Assembly: GCA_050116035.1 (NCBI GenBank)
Contig: JASFPJ010000038.1
Location: 1 to 16,380 of the forward strand
Direction of reading: 5' to 3'
DNA: 16,380 bases
From: SOIA01 sp050116035
Lineage (GTDB): Bacteria; Acidobacteriota; Aminicenantia; Aminicenantales; Aminicenantaceae
Positions 6,779 through 14,103 of this stretch are shown here, piece after piece. Below the pieces are notes generated by a model, which saw only the letters and a list, made by a program, of their open reading frames with translations, searched no databases and was not told the DNA's origin. The first letter of the stretch is position 1. Every line of letters starts with the position of its first letter. The position numbers and the translations under genes were made by a program.

Positions 6779-8226
6779 TGGAACATCCTGTAGACCGGCA
6801 TCTATTTGTTATTTTAGGTGCGACTGGTAATCTATCCTTTCTCAAGCTCCTTCCTGCCCTGTATCGTCTTCTCACTGAACAGGAACTGGAGGACCGTTGC
6901 CAAGTTCTTGGATTGGGGACAAAGGAATTAGGCGATGATGACTTCAGGGAAAGAGCGAAAGAAGCACTGAAAAACGCCGGAATTTCCTCAAAGAATATGA
7001 ATATTTGGTGCGATACCTGTCTCCATTACCTCTCGTTAGGAAAGTCCTCCGACGATTATTCCGGTCTTGTCGAACGTATCAAATCCCTCGAAAAGGAATA
7101 CAATATACCCGGCAACCGGGTCTTTTACATGGCTCTCCCCCCTGGAATTTTTCCGAAAGCGATCACAGGAATAGGAGAATCCGGATTGAATAAAAGCCAG
7201 GGCTGGGTCCGTATAGTGATTGAAAAGCCCTTTGGCAGTGATCTGAGTTCAGCCCAGGAGCTGAATCATCTCCTCCACAAGTATTTCGATGAATCCCAGG
7301 TCTACAGGATCGACCATTATCTCGGCAAAGAGACTGTCCAGAATCTTCTGATTTTCCGGTTTGCGAACACGATTTTTGAATCTCTGTGGAACAGAGACCG
7401 GATCGACAATATCCAGATCACTGTGGCCGAAAGCATCGGGATTGCAGAACGGGCGAGATACTATGATAAGGCTGGAGCTCTCAGGGATATCATTCAGAAT
7501 CACCTCACGCAGCTTCTCACATTGATTGCCATGGAAGTTCCCGCTGTCTTTGAAGCGGATGATATCCGGGGGGAAAAGGTCAAAGTCCTCCGGTCAATCC
7601 CTCTGATTCGACCGGAAAATGTGGTGTTCGGGCAGTATGATAAAGGAACCGTTAACGGAAAAGAAGTTCAGGGTTACAGGGAAGAGACAGGAGTCGCAGA
7701 CGATTCATCTACAGAGACATATGTGGCCATGAAAGTTGAGATCAACAACTGGAGGTGGGAGGGCATTCCATTTTATATAAGGACCGGGAAACGTCTTCCA
7801 CTCCGAGTGACTCAGATCATCATCACCTTCCGTCACGAACCTGTCTGCATATTCCGTCCATACAGTTCCTGTCAGATCACATCCAACAAGCTTGTCATCA
7901 TCCTTCAGCCGGATGAGGGATTTCATCTGTACTTTGACGTGAAAAAGCCTGGAGAACCATTATGGTTGAAGACAGAAAGCCTGCATTTCCATTACAAAGA
8001 CGCCTTCGGCCCTCTTCCTGATGCGTACCATACATTAATACAGGACATTCTCCAGGGGGATCAGACGCTTTTTGTGAGAGCGGATGAAGTCGAGGCTTCT
8101 TGGAAACTTTATGCGCCTCTCCTCGCGCGAGATTTCCCTGCTCATTCCTATGCGGCAGGCACGATGGGACCCGAGGAGGCGGATCAGCTTCTTATACGAG
8201 ATGGGAGAAAATGGGAGAATCCGTGA
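6775..8226 (+). CDS. zwf: Glucose-6-phosphate 1-dehydrogenase
   Basis: Zwf oxidises glucose-6-P to 6-phosphogluconolactone, opening the oxidative pentose phosphate pathway. The 483 aa length is normal. Motifs are the Rossmann loop GATGNLSFLK at 15-24, IEKPFG ending at 154, RIDHYLGKE at 178-186 with the catalytic His, and the C-terminal DAYHTLIQDILQGD block. In typical enzymes the loop reads GASGDLxxRK; here Asp is Asn19 and the Arg that holds the NADP 2'-phosphate in the Leuconostoc enzyme is Leu23, so the cofactor may be NAD. Two adjacent ATGs (6775 and 6778) are possible: GGGAG at 6767-6771 is three bases from the first and six from the second, so the second may be used. The stop TGA at 8224-8226 lies inside the N-terminal codons of pgl. 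Confidence 0.92.
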   Translation: MMEHPVDRHLFVILGATGNLSFLKLLPALYRLLTEQELEDRCQVLGLGTKELGDDDFRERAKEALKNAGISSKNMNIWCDTCLHYLSLGKSSDDYSGLVERIKSLEKEYNIPGNRVFYMALPPGIFPKAITGIGESGLNKSQGWVRIVIEKPFGSDLSSAQELNHLLHKYFDESQVYRIDHYLGKETVQNLLIFRFANTIFESLWNRDRIDNIQITVAESIGIAERARYYDKAGALRDIIQNHLTQLLTLIAMEVPAVFEADDIRGEKVKVLRSIPLIRPENVVFGQYDKGTVNGKEVQGYREETGVADDSSTETYVAMKVEINNWRWEGIPFYIRTGKRLPLRVTQIIITFRHEPVCIFRPYSSCQITSNKLVIILQPDEGFHLYFDVKKPGEPLWLKTESLHFHYKDAFGPLPDAYHTLIQDILQGDQTLFVRADEVEASWKLYAPLLARDFPAHSYAAGTMGPEEADQLLIRDGRKWENP

Positions 8227-8969
8227 AACCAGAGATTCATGCTTTCGATACTCTCAGGGATGCGAGTCGGGCATTAGCGGAGAGGATTGTGGAGACGGCC
8301 AGAGCCGCGGTCGATGAACGAGGACAATTTTCTATGGCGCTCTCAGGTGGTAGGACTCCAGAACTTCTGTACAATCTTCTGGCCAATGAATATTCAGATA
8401 TGATGGGATGGAACGCGATCCACCTGTTTTGGGGAGATGAGCGGTATGTCCCTCCAGATCATCCGGACAGCAATTTTCGTATGGCTCATCATGCTTGGAT
8501 TTCCAAAGTACCGATTCCTCCTGAGAACATTCACTGCATGCAGACAGAAAAGGAGACTCCTGAGAAAGCCGCGGAATCCTATGAGAGGATTTTGATCGAA
8601 TTTTTCAAGGCCTCAGAAAAAATGCCTGATACCACCTTTGATGTGATGCTGCTCGGAATCGGAATAGATGGACACACGGCTTCACTTTTTCCGGGGAGCC
8701 CGGCTCTTTCGGAGAAAGGTCGGTGGGTTGTTTCCGCGGAGGCCCCTGCCTCTGTTTTTCCGAAGAAAAGGATTACTCTGACTCTGCCTGTAATCAATAA
8801 TTCACGCGAAGTGTTTTTTCTCGCTTTTGGAGAAGAGAAGAAGAATGTCATAAAGGCGATTCTGGAAGAAGCTGAAAGAGCAAGGAGGGCTTACCCCGCA
8901 GCCATGGTGAGTGCCAGAGAAAGGTTGCTGTGGTATGTTGATAAAAATGTTTACTGTGATGTATCTTAA
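8211..8969 (+). CDS. pgl: 6-phosphogluconolactonase (DevB/NagB-type)
   Basis: Pgl hydrolyses 6-phosphogluconolactone to 6-phosphogluconate, between Zwf and Gnd, completing the oxidative branch in this operon. The protein is 252 aa from ATG 8211. Motifs are MALSGGRTPELLY (sugar-phosphate loop), FWGDERYVPPDHPDSN, MLLGIGIDGHTASLFPGS and RITLTLPVIN, all typical of the DevB type. The frame extends further upstream inside zwf, but residues before 8211 do not look like Pgl. An alternative start is GTG 8223, which overlaps the zwf stop as GTGA and has GGGAG five bases upstream, versus three bases for ATG 8211; it would give 248 aa. Either way the gene overlaps zwf, so translation is coupled. No missing key residue is seen. 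Confidence 0.92.
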   Translation: MGESVKPEIHAFDTLRDASRALAERIVETARAAVDERGQFSMALSGGRTPELLYNLLANEYSDMMGWNAIHLFWGDERYVPPDHPDSNFRMAHHAWISKVPIPPENIHCMQTEKETPEKAAESYERILIEFFKASEKMPDTTFDVMLLGIGIDGHTASLFPGSPALSEKGRWVVSAEAPASVFPKKRITLTLPVINNSREVFFLAFGEEKKNVIKAILEEAERARRAYPAAMVSARERLLWYVDKNVYCDVS

Positions 8970-8985
8970 TTTTGTTGATTTCAGA

Positions 8986-9009
8986 CAGAAAGATATTTTG
9001 AACTTTCTG
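8986..9009. other. Small hairpin between pgl and arsS
   Basis: CAGAAAG (8986-8992) and CTTTCTG (9003-9009) form a perfect 7-bp stem with a ten-base loop, 17 bases after the pgl stop. No T-run follows, so it is at best a weak terminator or an RNA-processing stem between the pentose phosphate and arsenosugar blocks. TATATA at 9035-9040, just ahead of arsS, could be part of a promoter, but no -35 at proper spacing is evident. Confidence 0.2.
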
Positions 9010-9066
9010 CCCACATGGTTTGGAACAAATCATTTATATATACATGGGAACTGAAAGGAGGTTATC

Positions 9067-10056
9067 ATGAATGAATTTGATACCCGGCTTGAAAAAGACT
9101 GTGGGCTTCATCTTTACGGCTCTGAAATAAATGTTATTCAGGTGAATGTCGGTCTGAAGTGCAACCAGAGTTGTAAACACTGCCATCTGCAGTCCAGCCC
9201 CTCTCGCGAGGAGATGATGGAATGGGATACGATGACCGAGGTCATCCGTGTGGCCAGGGAAATGCAGCCAGAGATGGTGGATATCACAGGAGGTGCGCCA
9301 GAGCTGAATCCTCACTTCAGAAAGTTTGTGGAAGCGCTTCATAAAGACGGTCACACTGTCCAGGTCAGGACCAATCTCACAGCACTCCTGGAGCCTGGGA
9401 TGGAAGATCTCCCGGAGTTTTTTAAAAGGAATGGAGTCCATTTGGTGGCTTCAATGCCCTGTTATCTGGAGGAAAACGTCACTGCGCAAAGAGGAGAAGG
9501 AGTCTATGAAAAGAGTGTTCAGATGATCCGAAGGCTCAATGAATTAGGATACGGAAAGGAACCAGAGCTTCCCCTGTTTTTGGTCTATAATCCTGGGGGA
9601 CCTTTTCTCCCTCCTGATCAATCCCAACTCGAGGCAGATTACAAGCGGGAGCTCTTCCAGCGCTTCGGTATTCATTTCACCCACCTCTATACCATCACCA
9701 ACATGCCCATCGGCCGTTTTTGGGAGGAATTGAAGAAAGAAAGTAAAGATAACGAGTATATGCAGGTCCTGTTGGAGGGCTTCAACCGTCAAACAGTGGA
9801 AGAACTCATGTGTCGAAACCAGATTTGTGTGGCCTGGGACGGGACGCTTTATGACTGTGACTTCAACATCGCTTTAAAAATGCCTGTGAGTCAAGGAGTA
9901 CCGAGGAACATTAAAGATTTTAGCCCGAAAAAGCTCACAAAAAGAAAAATCGTCACAGGCACCCATTGCTTTGGCTGCACAGCTGGATTGGGTTCTTCCT
10001 GCGGGGGTTCGCTCCTGTCCGATTCTTCCGAAGGAAAAGAGGCCTCGTTTTCTTGA
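9067..10056 (+). CDS. arsS: Arsenosugar biosynthesis radical SAM protein ArsS
   Basis: ArsS joins a 5'-deoxyadenosyl radical from SAM to a dimethylated arsenical, giving dimethylarsinoyl-deoxyadenosine, the precursor of arsenosugars. The 329 aa length fits the family. The N-terminal radical SAM domain has the CxxxCxxC cluster motif CNQSCKHC (C32, C36, C39), followed by DITGGAPELNPHF, VRTNLT, ASMPCYLEENV and LVYNPGGPFLPP, all characteristic of ArsS. The C-terminal Cys-rich domain has CVAWDGTLYDCDFN and CFGCTAGLGSSCGG at 301-314, a likely second iron-sulfur site. In some relatives a residue of this domain is selenocysteine; here all positions are TGC/TGT Cys codons. GGAGG at 9057-9061 is five bases from the ATG. 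It is followed by the genes usually found with arsS, but no arsM is present in the window. Confidence 0.92.
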   Translation: MNEFDTRLEKDCGLHLYGSEINVIQVNVGLKCNQSCKHCHLQSSPSREEMMEWDTMTEVIRVAREMQPEMVDITGGAPELNPHFRKFVEALHKDGHTVQVRTNLTALLEPGMEDLPEFFKRNGVHLVASMPCYLEENVTAQRGEGVYEKSVQMIRRLNELGYGKEPELPLFLVYNPGGPFLPPDQSQLEADYKRELFQRFGIHFTHLYTITNMPIGRFWEELKKESKDNEYMQVLLEGFNRQTVEELMCRNQICVAWDGTLYDCDFNIALKMPVSQGVPRNIKDFSPKKLTKRKIVTGTHCFGCTAGLGSSCGGSLLSDSSEGKEASFS

Positions 10057-10210
10057 AGCAGACCGTTCCATTTATTTGCATATCGTTTCTTTTTCTATCC
10101 CTATCTGCACTGGTATAGAACAAGGGGGACAACAGGGTTTTTAGAAGAGATTGTTTAGCCATTCAATAGTTAAATTATGATCACGCATCAAAAGATTAGG
10201 AAGGCATGAG

Positions 10211-10924
10211 ATGAAAAACACTGAAAAAAGGGAAAGTTTACCCCCATCATCACAGCCAAAAAAGAAGAGCGTTTGGCGGCCCATAATCCTGGCAATCATA
10301 CTGATTTCCTTCATGGTTCTGGCGAGAGTGTTCAACTTGGGAGGCCGGCTGGAGGAACTCAGAGAATGGATTCTCTCTCTGGGTGCGTTTGGACCCCTTG
10401 TTTACGTATTAATTTACATTGTGGCAGTTGTTTTCGCTATTCCCGGATCTGTGATCACTGTGATGGGTGGTGTTCTCTTTGGTTCGTTAGTCGGCGTGGT
10501 ATCAGTCAGCGTGGGTTCGACAATTGGAGCGAGCCTGGCCTTTCTGGTTTCTCGGCATTTTGCTAGGGAGGCTATCACTCAAAAGTTTGCCAATAACCAG
10601 AAGTTTCACCATCTCGACCAACTAACAAAGGAACACGGCGCCATAATAGTGGCCATCACTCGTCTGGTTCCGCTGTTTCCGTTCAACCTTCTCAATTATG
10701 GATTCGGGCTGACGCATGTTCCTTTTTGGACATATGTCTTCTGGTCATGGATATGCATGATTCCCGGCACGATTTTGTATGTGGTGGGTGCGGATGCAGT
10801 CGCCACAGCCATCTCGGAAAAACGGATTCCCTGGTTTTTGGTCATCATTCTTGTGGTGATTGGAGTCATCATCACCGTCCTTGTCAGGCAAGCAAGAAAA
10901 AAATTAAGAACTGAAGAAGGATAA
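10211..10924 (+). CDS. TVP38/TMEM64 (DedA-superfamily) membrane protein
   Basis: This 237 aa integral inner-membrane protein starts with a short, basic, hydrophilic N-terminus. A first transmembrane segment (PIILAIILISFMVLARV, near residues 21-37) follows. Next comes the family core: AIPGSVITVMGGVLFGS near 76-92, the re-entrant/transmembrane stretch GSTIGASLAFLVSR, and LVPLFPFNLLNYGFG with the conserved Arg-Leu-x-Pro pattern. The last helix is WFLVIILVVIGVIITVL before a Lys/Arg-rich tail. VTT/DedA-type proteins are linked to lipid scrambling or proton-coupled transport, but no substrate is known for this branch. It is repeatedly found beside the MerA-like oxidoreductase and arsenosugar genes, which suggests a membrane role in that pathway (inference). 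AGGAAGG at 10198-10204 is six bases from the ATG. The oxidoreductase gene follows after seven bases. Confidence 0.88.
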   Translation: MKNTEKRESLPPSSQPKKKSVWRPIILAIILISFMVLARVFNLGGRLEELREWILSLGAFGPLVYVLIYIVAVVFAIPGSVITVMGGVLFGSLVGVVSVSVGSTIGASLAFLVSRHFAREAITQKFANNQKFHHLDQLTKEHGAIIVAITRLVPLFPFNLLNYGFGLTHVPFWTYVFWSWICMIPGTILYVVGADAVATAISEKRIPWFLVIILVVIGVIITVLVRQARKKLRTEEG

Positions 10925-10931
10925 TTAAAAA

Positions 10932-12452
10932 ATGAGCGAAAAAATAAAAGTAATACCTGATGACGAACATAACAAGACTCTTGTTTCGAGAGTCCATCCT
11001 TCTGATTGGAAGAATCCTGAGCCTGCTCCTAAGTACAACTTGGTTGTCATAGGCGCTGGGACCGCGGGATTGGTCACGGCCATGGGAGCCGCGTCCATGG
11101 GCGCCCGTGTGGCACTGGTGGAAAGACACCTCATGGGAGGAGATTGTTTGAACACTGGATGTGTTCCCTCCAAAGCTGTTATCCGCTCCGCTCGTGTGGT
11201 CGGAGAGATGCGATATGCTTCAGATTTTGGAATTAGAGCACAAAACTCCGCTCAGGTGGATTTCCCTAAGGTGATGGAGCGTATGCGCCGTTTGAGAGCC
11301 CAGATCAGCCAGAATGATTCTGTCCAAAGATACAGGGACGCAGGAGTGGATGTCTTCCTGGGACAGGGCCGGTTTATTGACCGTCACAGCCTGGAAGTGG
11401 ATGGAAAGACCTTGAGATTCAAGAAGGCAGTCATCGCTACAGGAGCCAGACCTTTTCATCCTCCCATAGAAGGATTAGATGAGGCGGGATTTGTGACTAG
11501 CGATACGGTATTTTCACTTATCGAAAGACCTGACCGTCTGGCTGTGATTGGCGGTGGTCCGATCGGGTGTGAGCTTTCTCAGGCATTCAGACGCTTAGGC
11601 TCTGAGGTGACGATCATGCAGAGAGGCCCCCAGTTCTTACCGCGGGAAGACCCGGAAGCCGCAATGTTAGTGGGTAAAGTATTAGAAAAAGAGGGTATCC
11701 GCTGCTTACTGGGCTCAGACATCAAAAAAGTCACGGTCAAAAATGGGAAGAAAGTGGTTCATGTCATCTACAAGGGAGAACAGGAAAAGATTGAGGCGGA
11801 TGAGATACTTGTTGGGACGGGAAGAGTCCCGAATGTCGATGGATTGAACCTGGAAGGAGCTGGAGTCGAGAACGATAACCGCAAGGGCGTGCGTGTCAAT
11901 AAGTACTTCCAGACCACGAACCGGCACATCTATGCGGCGGGTGATATCTGTTTTCCTTATCAATTCACTCATATCGCCGAAGCGGCGGCCCGGATCGTCA
12001 TCCAGAATGCCTTGTTTATTAAAAGCAAGAAGCATAAATCCATGATCATCCCTTGGTGCACGTACACTGACCCGGAGATCGCCCATGTCGGGATGTATGA
12101 GAAAGATGCCAATGAAAAGGGGATACCAGTTGAGACATTTGTCCATAATTTTAAAGATGTGGACAGGGCTATCCTGGACGGTGAGGATGACGGATTTATC
12201 AAAGTACACGTAAAAAAAGGAAAGGATAAAATCCTTGGAGCCACAATCGTAGCCAGTCATGCGGGAGAAATGATCAGTGAGGTCACGCTGGCCATGACAG
12301 CCGGAAAGGGATTGAAGACCCTCGTCAATGTCATCCATCCCTATCCCACTCAAACAGATGCCATCAAGAGGGTTTCTTCCCAGTATTATGCGCAGAAGTT
12401 CTCGCCGTTTATCAAGAAGCTGCTCACTCGCTGGTTCACGTGGCGAAGATAA
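10932..12452 (+). CDS. FAD-dependent pyridine nucleotide-disulfide oxidoreductase (MerA-like)
   Basis: A 506 aa class I flavin disulfide reductase. A family-typical N-terminal extension of about 35 residues (ending WKNPEPAPKYN) precedes the FAD loop VVIGAGTAG at 38-46. The redox-active pair is in CLNTGCVPSK (C72, C77). The NAD(P)H domain is AVIGGGPIGCEL; the second FAD motif is IYAAGDICF; the C-terminal dimer domain ends near HPYPTQTD (H469, with Asp where many relatives have Glu). Databases often call such proteins mercuric reductase, but it lacks the N-terminal HMA domain and the C-terminal Cys pair that bind Hg(II), so mercury reduction is unlikely. Its place between TVP38 and the arsenosugar glycosyltransferases suggests reduction of an arsenical or thiol intermediate (inference). 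AAGGA at 10917-10921 is ten bases from the ATG. The next gene starts six bases after the stop. Confidence 0.88.
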   Translation: MSEKIKVIPDDEHNKTLVSRVHPSDWKNPEPAPKYNLVVIGAGTAGLVTAMGAASMGARVALVERHLMGGDCLNTGCVPSKAVIRSARVVGEMRYASDFGIRAQNSAQVDFPKVMERMRRLRAQISQNDSVQRYRDAGVDVFLGQGRFIDRHSLEVDGKTLRFKKAVIATGARPFHPPIEGLDEAGFVTSDTVFSLIERPDRLAVIGGGPIGCELSQAFRRLGSEVTIMQRGPQFLPREDPEAAMLVGKVLEKEGIRCLLGSDIKKVTVKNGKKVVHVIYKGEQEKIEADEILVGTGRVPNVDGLNLEGAGVENDNRKGVRVNKYFQTTNRHIYAAGDICFPYQFTHIAEAAARIVIQNALFIKSKKHKSMIIPWCTYTDPEIAHVGMYEKDANEKGIPVETFVHNFKDVDRAILDGEDDGFIKVHVKKGKDKILGATIVASHAGEMISEVTLAMTAGKGLKTLVNVIHPYPTQTDAIKRVSSQYYAQKFSPFIKKLLTRWFTWRR

Positions 12453-12458
12453 GAAATC

Positions 12459-13751
12459 GTGAAGAGACGCCGCAAACTCATTATCTTCACCCGGTATCCT
12501 GTAAAAGGCAGAGTCAAAACCCGTCTTTTTCCGGCTCTTGGTGAAGAGGGTGCTGCATCTCTCCACAAGAAGATGACCGAGCACACAGTGGAATGGGCAG
12601 CTTCCTTGTCAGATAAATACAAGGGCTCTCTGGAAATCCGTTTTGAAGGAGGGAATCAGGATCTCATGGCCGAATGGCTGGGGGCTGAGTGGAAGTGTGT
12701 TCCCCAGGGAGAAGGCGACCTGGGGGAGCGGATGGCAAGGGCTTTTGAGGAGAATTTTCAAAAGAAGACAAAAAAGGTTGTTCTTGTTGGAACAGACTGT
12801 CCTCAATTGACTGTCTTCCACGTTCAAGCGGCATTCCACGCGTTAAAAAACCACGATCTCGTACTCACCCCGACTGTGGATGGAGGCTATAGCTTGATCG
12901 GACTCAAGCAGATGGTCCCAGAGCTTTTTGCTTCACTAGCCTGGGGAACAGAAACCGTTTTCCAGAGTACATTGGAGAGAGCGAAGAAAGCCGGGATTTC
13001 TGTGAAATGCATGAAGCCTTTGCAGGATGTGGATGTTCCTGAAGACCTTTCTGTCTGGGAAAAAGTAAGTGATAAATATCTTTCGATTGTCATCCCTACA
13101 CTGAACGAAGAAGAGCATCTGGGTCAGACTCTTGAGAAAGTTGGCCGGATGCCGAATGGAGAGGTAATCGTTGTCGATGGAGGAAGCCAGGATAGGACTG
13201 TGGAGGTTGCGGGGAAATGGGGGGCACGAGTGATTCGGACTGAACCGAACAGAGGAAGACAGATGAATCTCGGTGCCCGGGAAGCATCGGGTGACATGCT
13301 TCTCTTTGTGCACGCAGACACGCTGCTTCCAAAAAATTATTCAGATTTCATTCGAGAGGCACTGAGCAATCCAAGGGTTGTAGGAGGGGCTTTTGCCTGG
13401 AAGGTCGAGCCTTCCACTCCTTTTTTAAGGTACCTTGAAAAAAACGTAGCCTGGCGGACTAAAATTTTTCGGATGCCTTATGGCGACCAAGCGTATTTTG
13501 TCAGGACATCTGTTTTCCGTGAAATCGGCGGGTATGCGGATATTCCACTCATGGAGGACGTAGAGTTCATTCGCCGTCTCCGCAAAATCGGAAAACTGGT
13601 TTACATCCCCCATCCGGTTGTGACTTCTCCCCGCCGATATCAAAGGCGTGGGCCTGTGCGGACAGCATTGAGGAATAAGCTCACATTATTCGGATATTAC
13701 CTCAGGATTCCTCCCGATCGTCTATCCAAATTTTATTATAAAAAAAAATAA
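12459..13751 (+). CDS. Fused arsenosugar-associated glycosyltransferases (TIGR04282 + TIGR04283 types)
   Basis: One 430 aa protein carries two nucleotide-sugar transferase domains that are separate genes in many genomes. Domain 1 (about 1-200, DUF2064/TIGR04282 type) shows FTRYPVKGRVKTRLF, GTDCPQL near 111, PTVDGGYSLIGL near 137 and DVDVPEDL near 189. Domain 2 (about 207-430, GT2/TIGR04283 type) begins SIVIPTLNEEEH at 209 and has VVDGGSQDRT near 236, GRQMNLGAREASGDMLLF, HADT near 284, MPYGDQAYFVR near 338 and MEDVEFIRRLR near 364. Both families occur in arsenosugar clusters with ArsS and are presumed to build or glycosylate the arseno-ribose; donor and acceptor are unknown. The GTG at 12459 is the only good start, six bases after the oxidoreductase stop, with a weak purine-rich Shine-Dalgarno. 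The Lys-rich C-terminus ends before a strong terminator. Confidence 0.88.
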   Translation: MKRRRKLIIFTRYPVKGRVKTRLFPALGEEGAASLHKKMTEHTVEWAASLSDKYKGSLEIRFEGGNQDLMAEWLGAEWKCVPQGEGDLGERMARAFEENFQKKTKKVVLVGTDCPQLTVFHVQAAFHALKNHDLVLTPTVDGGYSLIGLKQMVPELFASLAWGTETVFQSTLERAKKAGISVKCMKPLQDVDVPEDLSVWEKVSDKYLSIVIPTLNEEEHLGQTLEKVGRMPNGEVIVVDGGSQDRTVEVAGKWGARVIRTEPNRGRQMNLGAREASGDMLLFVHADTLLPKNYSDFIREALSNPRVVGGAFAWKVEPSTPFLRYLEKNVAWRTKIFRMPYGDQAYFVRTSVFREIGGYADIPLMEDVEFIRRLRKIGKLVYIPHPVVTSPRRYQRRGPVRTALRNKLTLFGYYLRIPPDRLSKFYYKKK

Positions 13752-13861
13752 AAAGGGGATAGACCACCATGATTAGTCATTAGGGAACACTTTTATTAAT
13801 AATATTGGAGACAAAAGTGACATATTAAAATGTTTCCAAATTGTTGATTTAAAACACTAGA

Positions 13862-13921
13862 CAACTTTTTCTTCAAGATGATAGACAGTCCCTTGAAGAA
13901 AAAGTTGCCTATCTTTTTTTT
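13862..13921 (+). terminator. Strong intrinsic terminator of the arsenosugar block, with pseudoknot potential
   Basis: CAACTTTTTCTTCAAG (13862-13877) and its exact reverse complement (13892-13907) form a perfect 16-bp stem with a 14-base loop. After six bases comes a run of eight T (13914-13921). It lies 110 bases after the glycosyltransferase stop and is oriented to end + strand transcription. GATAG in the loop (13880-13884) is complementary to CTATC right after the stem (13909-13913), so an H-type pseudoknot or alternative pairing is possible. Confidence 0.85.
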
Positions 13922-13974
13922 ACCCCCTTTTCAGGTGAATGAAAATCATTGCTCAAATCATCTCAAAAGGGGGT
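13922..13974. repeat. Second long inverted repeat directly after the terminator
   Basis: ACCCCCTTTT (13922-13931) pairs perfectly with AAAAGGGGGT (13965-13974). After one mismatch, AGGTGA (13933-13938) pairs with TCATCT (13958-13963) including one G-U. The apical part contains a further small hairpin, AATGA-AAA-TCATT (13938-13950). No T-run follows on either strand, so it is not a standard terminator. It abuts the T-tract of the first hairpin and may be a second RNA structure, a transcription roadblock or a mobile-element remnant. Confidence 0.55.
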
Positions 13975-14103
13975 TGTAAGATTCTAGGACCCTTGATAGT
14001 ATAAATGAGACATCCGGAAAAAAAGGCGAGGATTCAAATAAATAAATATCTCTTTTATCCTCCATCTGCATGGAGCGAAAAATGGAAGAGGAGAATAGAG
14101 ACT

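Noticed and set aside
8100..8210. Longer N-terminus for Pgl, starting within zwf at 8100
   Set aside because: The extra residues do not resemble Pgl and are the out-of-frame reading of the zwf 3' end; good starts exist at 8211 and 8223.
9034..9441. Open frame on the - strand opposite arsS
   Set aside because: It is a shadow of the radical SAM gene, with no motif and no start signals.
10932..12452. Calling the flavin oxidoreductase mercuric reductase (merA)
   Set aside because: It lacks the N-terminal HMA domain and the C-terminal Cys pair needed for Hg(II), and no mer genes are nearby.
11715..12584. Long open frame (289 codons) on the - strand
   Set aside because: It is antisense to the well-supported oxidoreductase and glycosyltransferase genes and shows no recognisable motif.
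13788..13819. CACTTTT / AAAAGTG inverted repeat upstream of the main terminator
   Set aside because: A 7-bp, mostly A-T stem with an 18-base loop in AT-rich DNA is easily chance.
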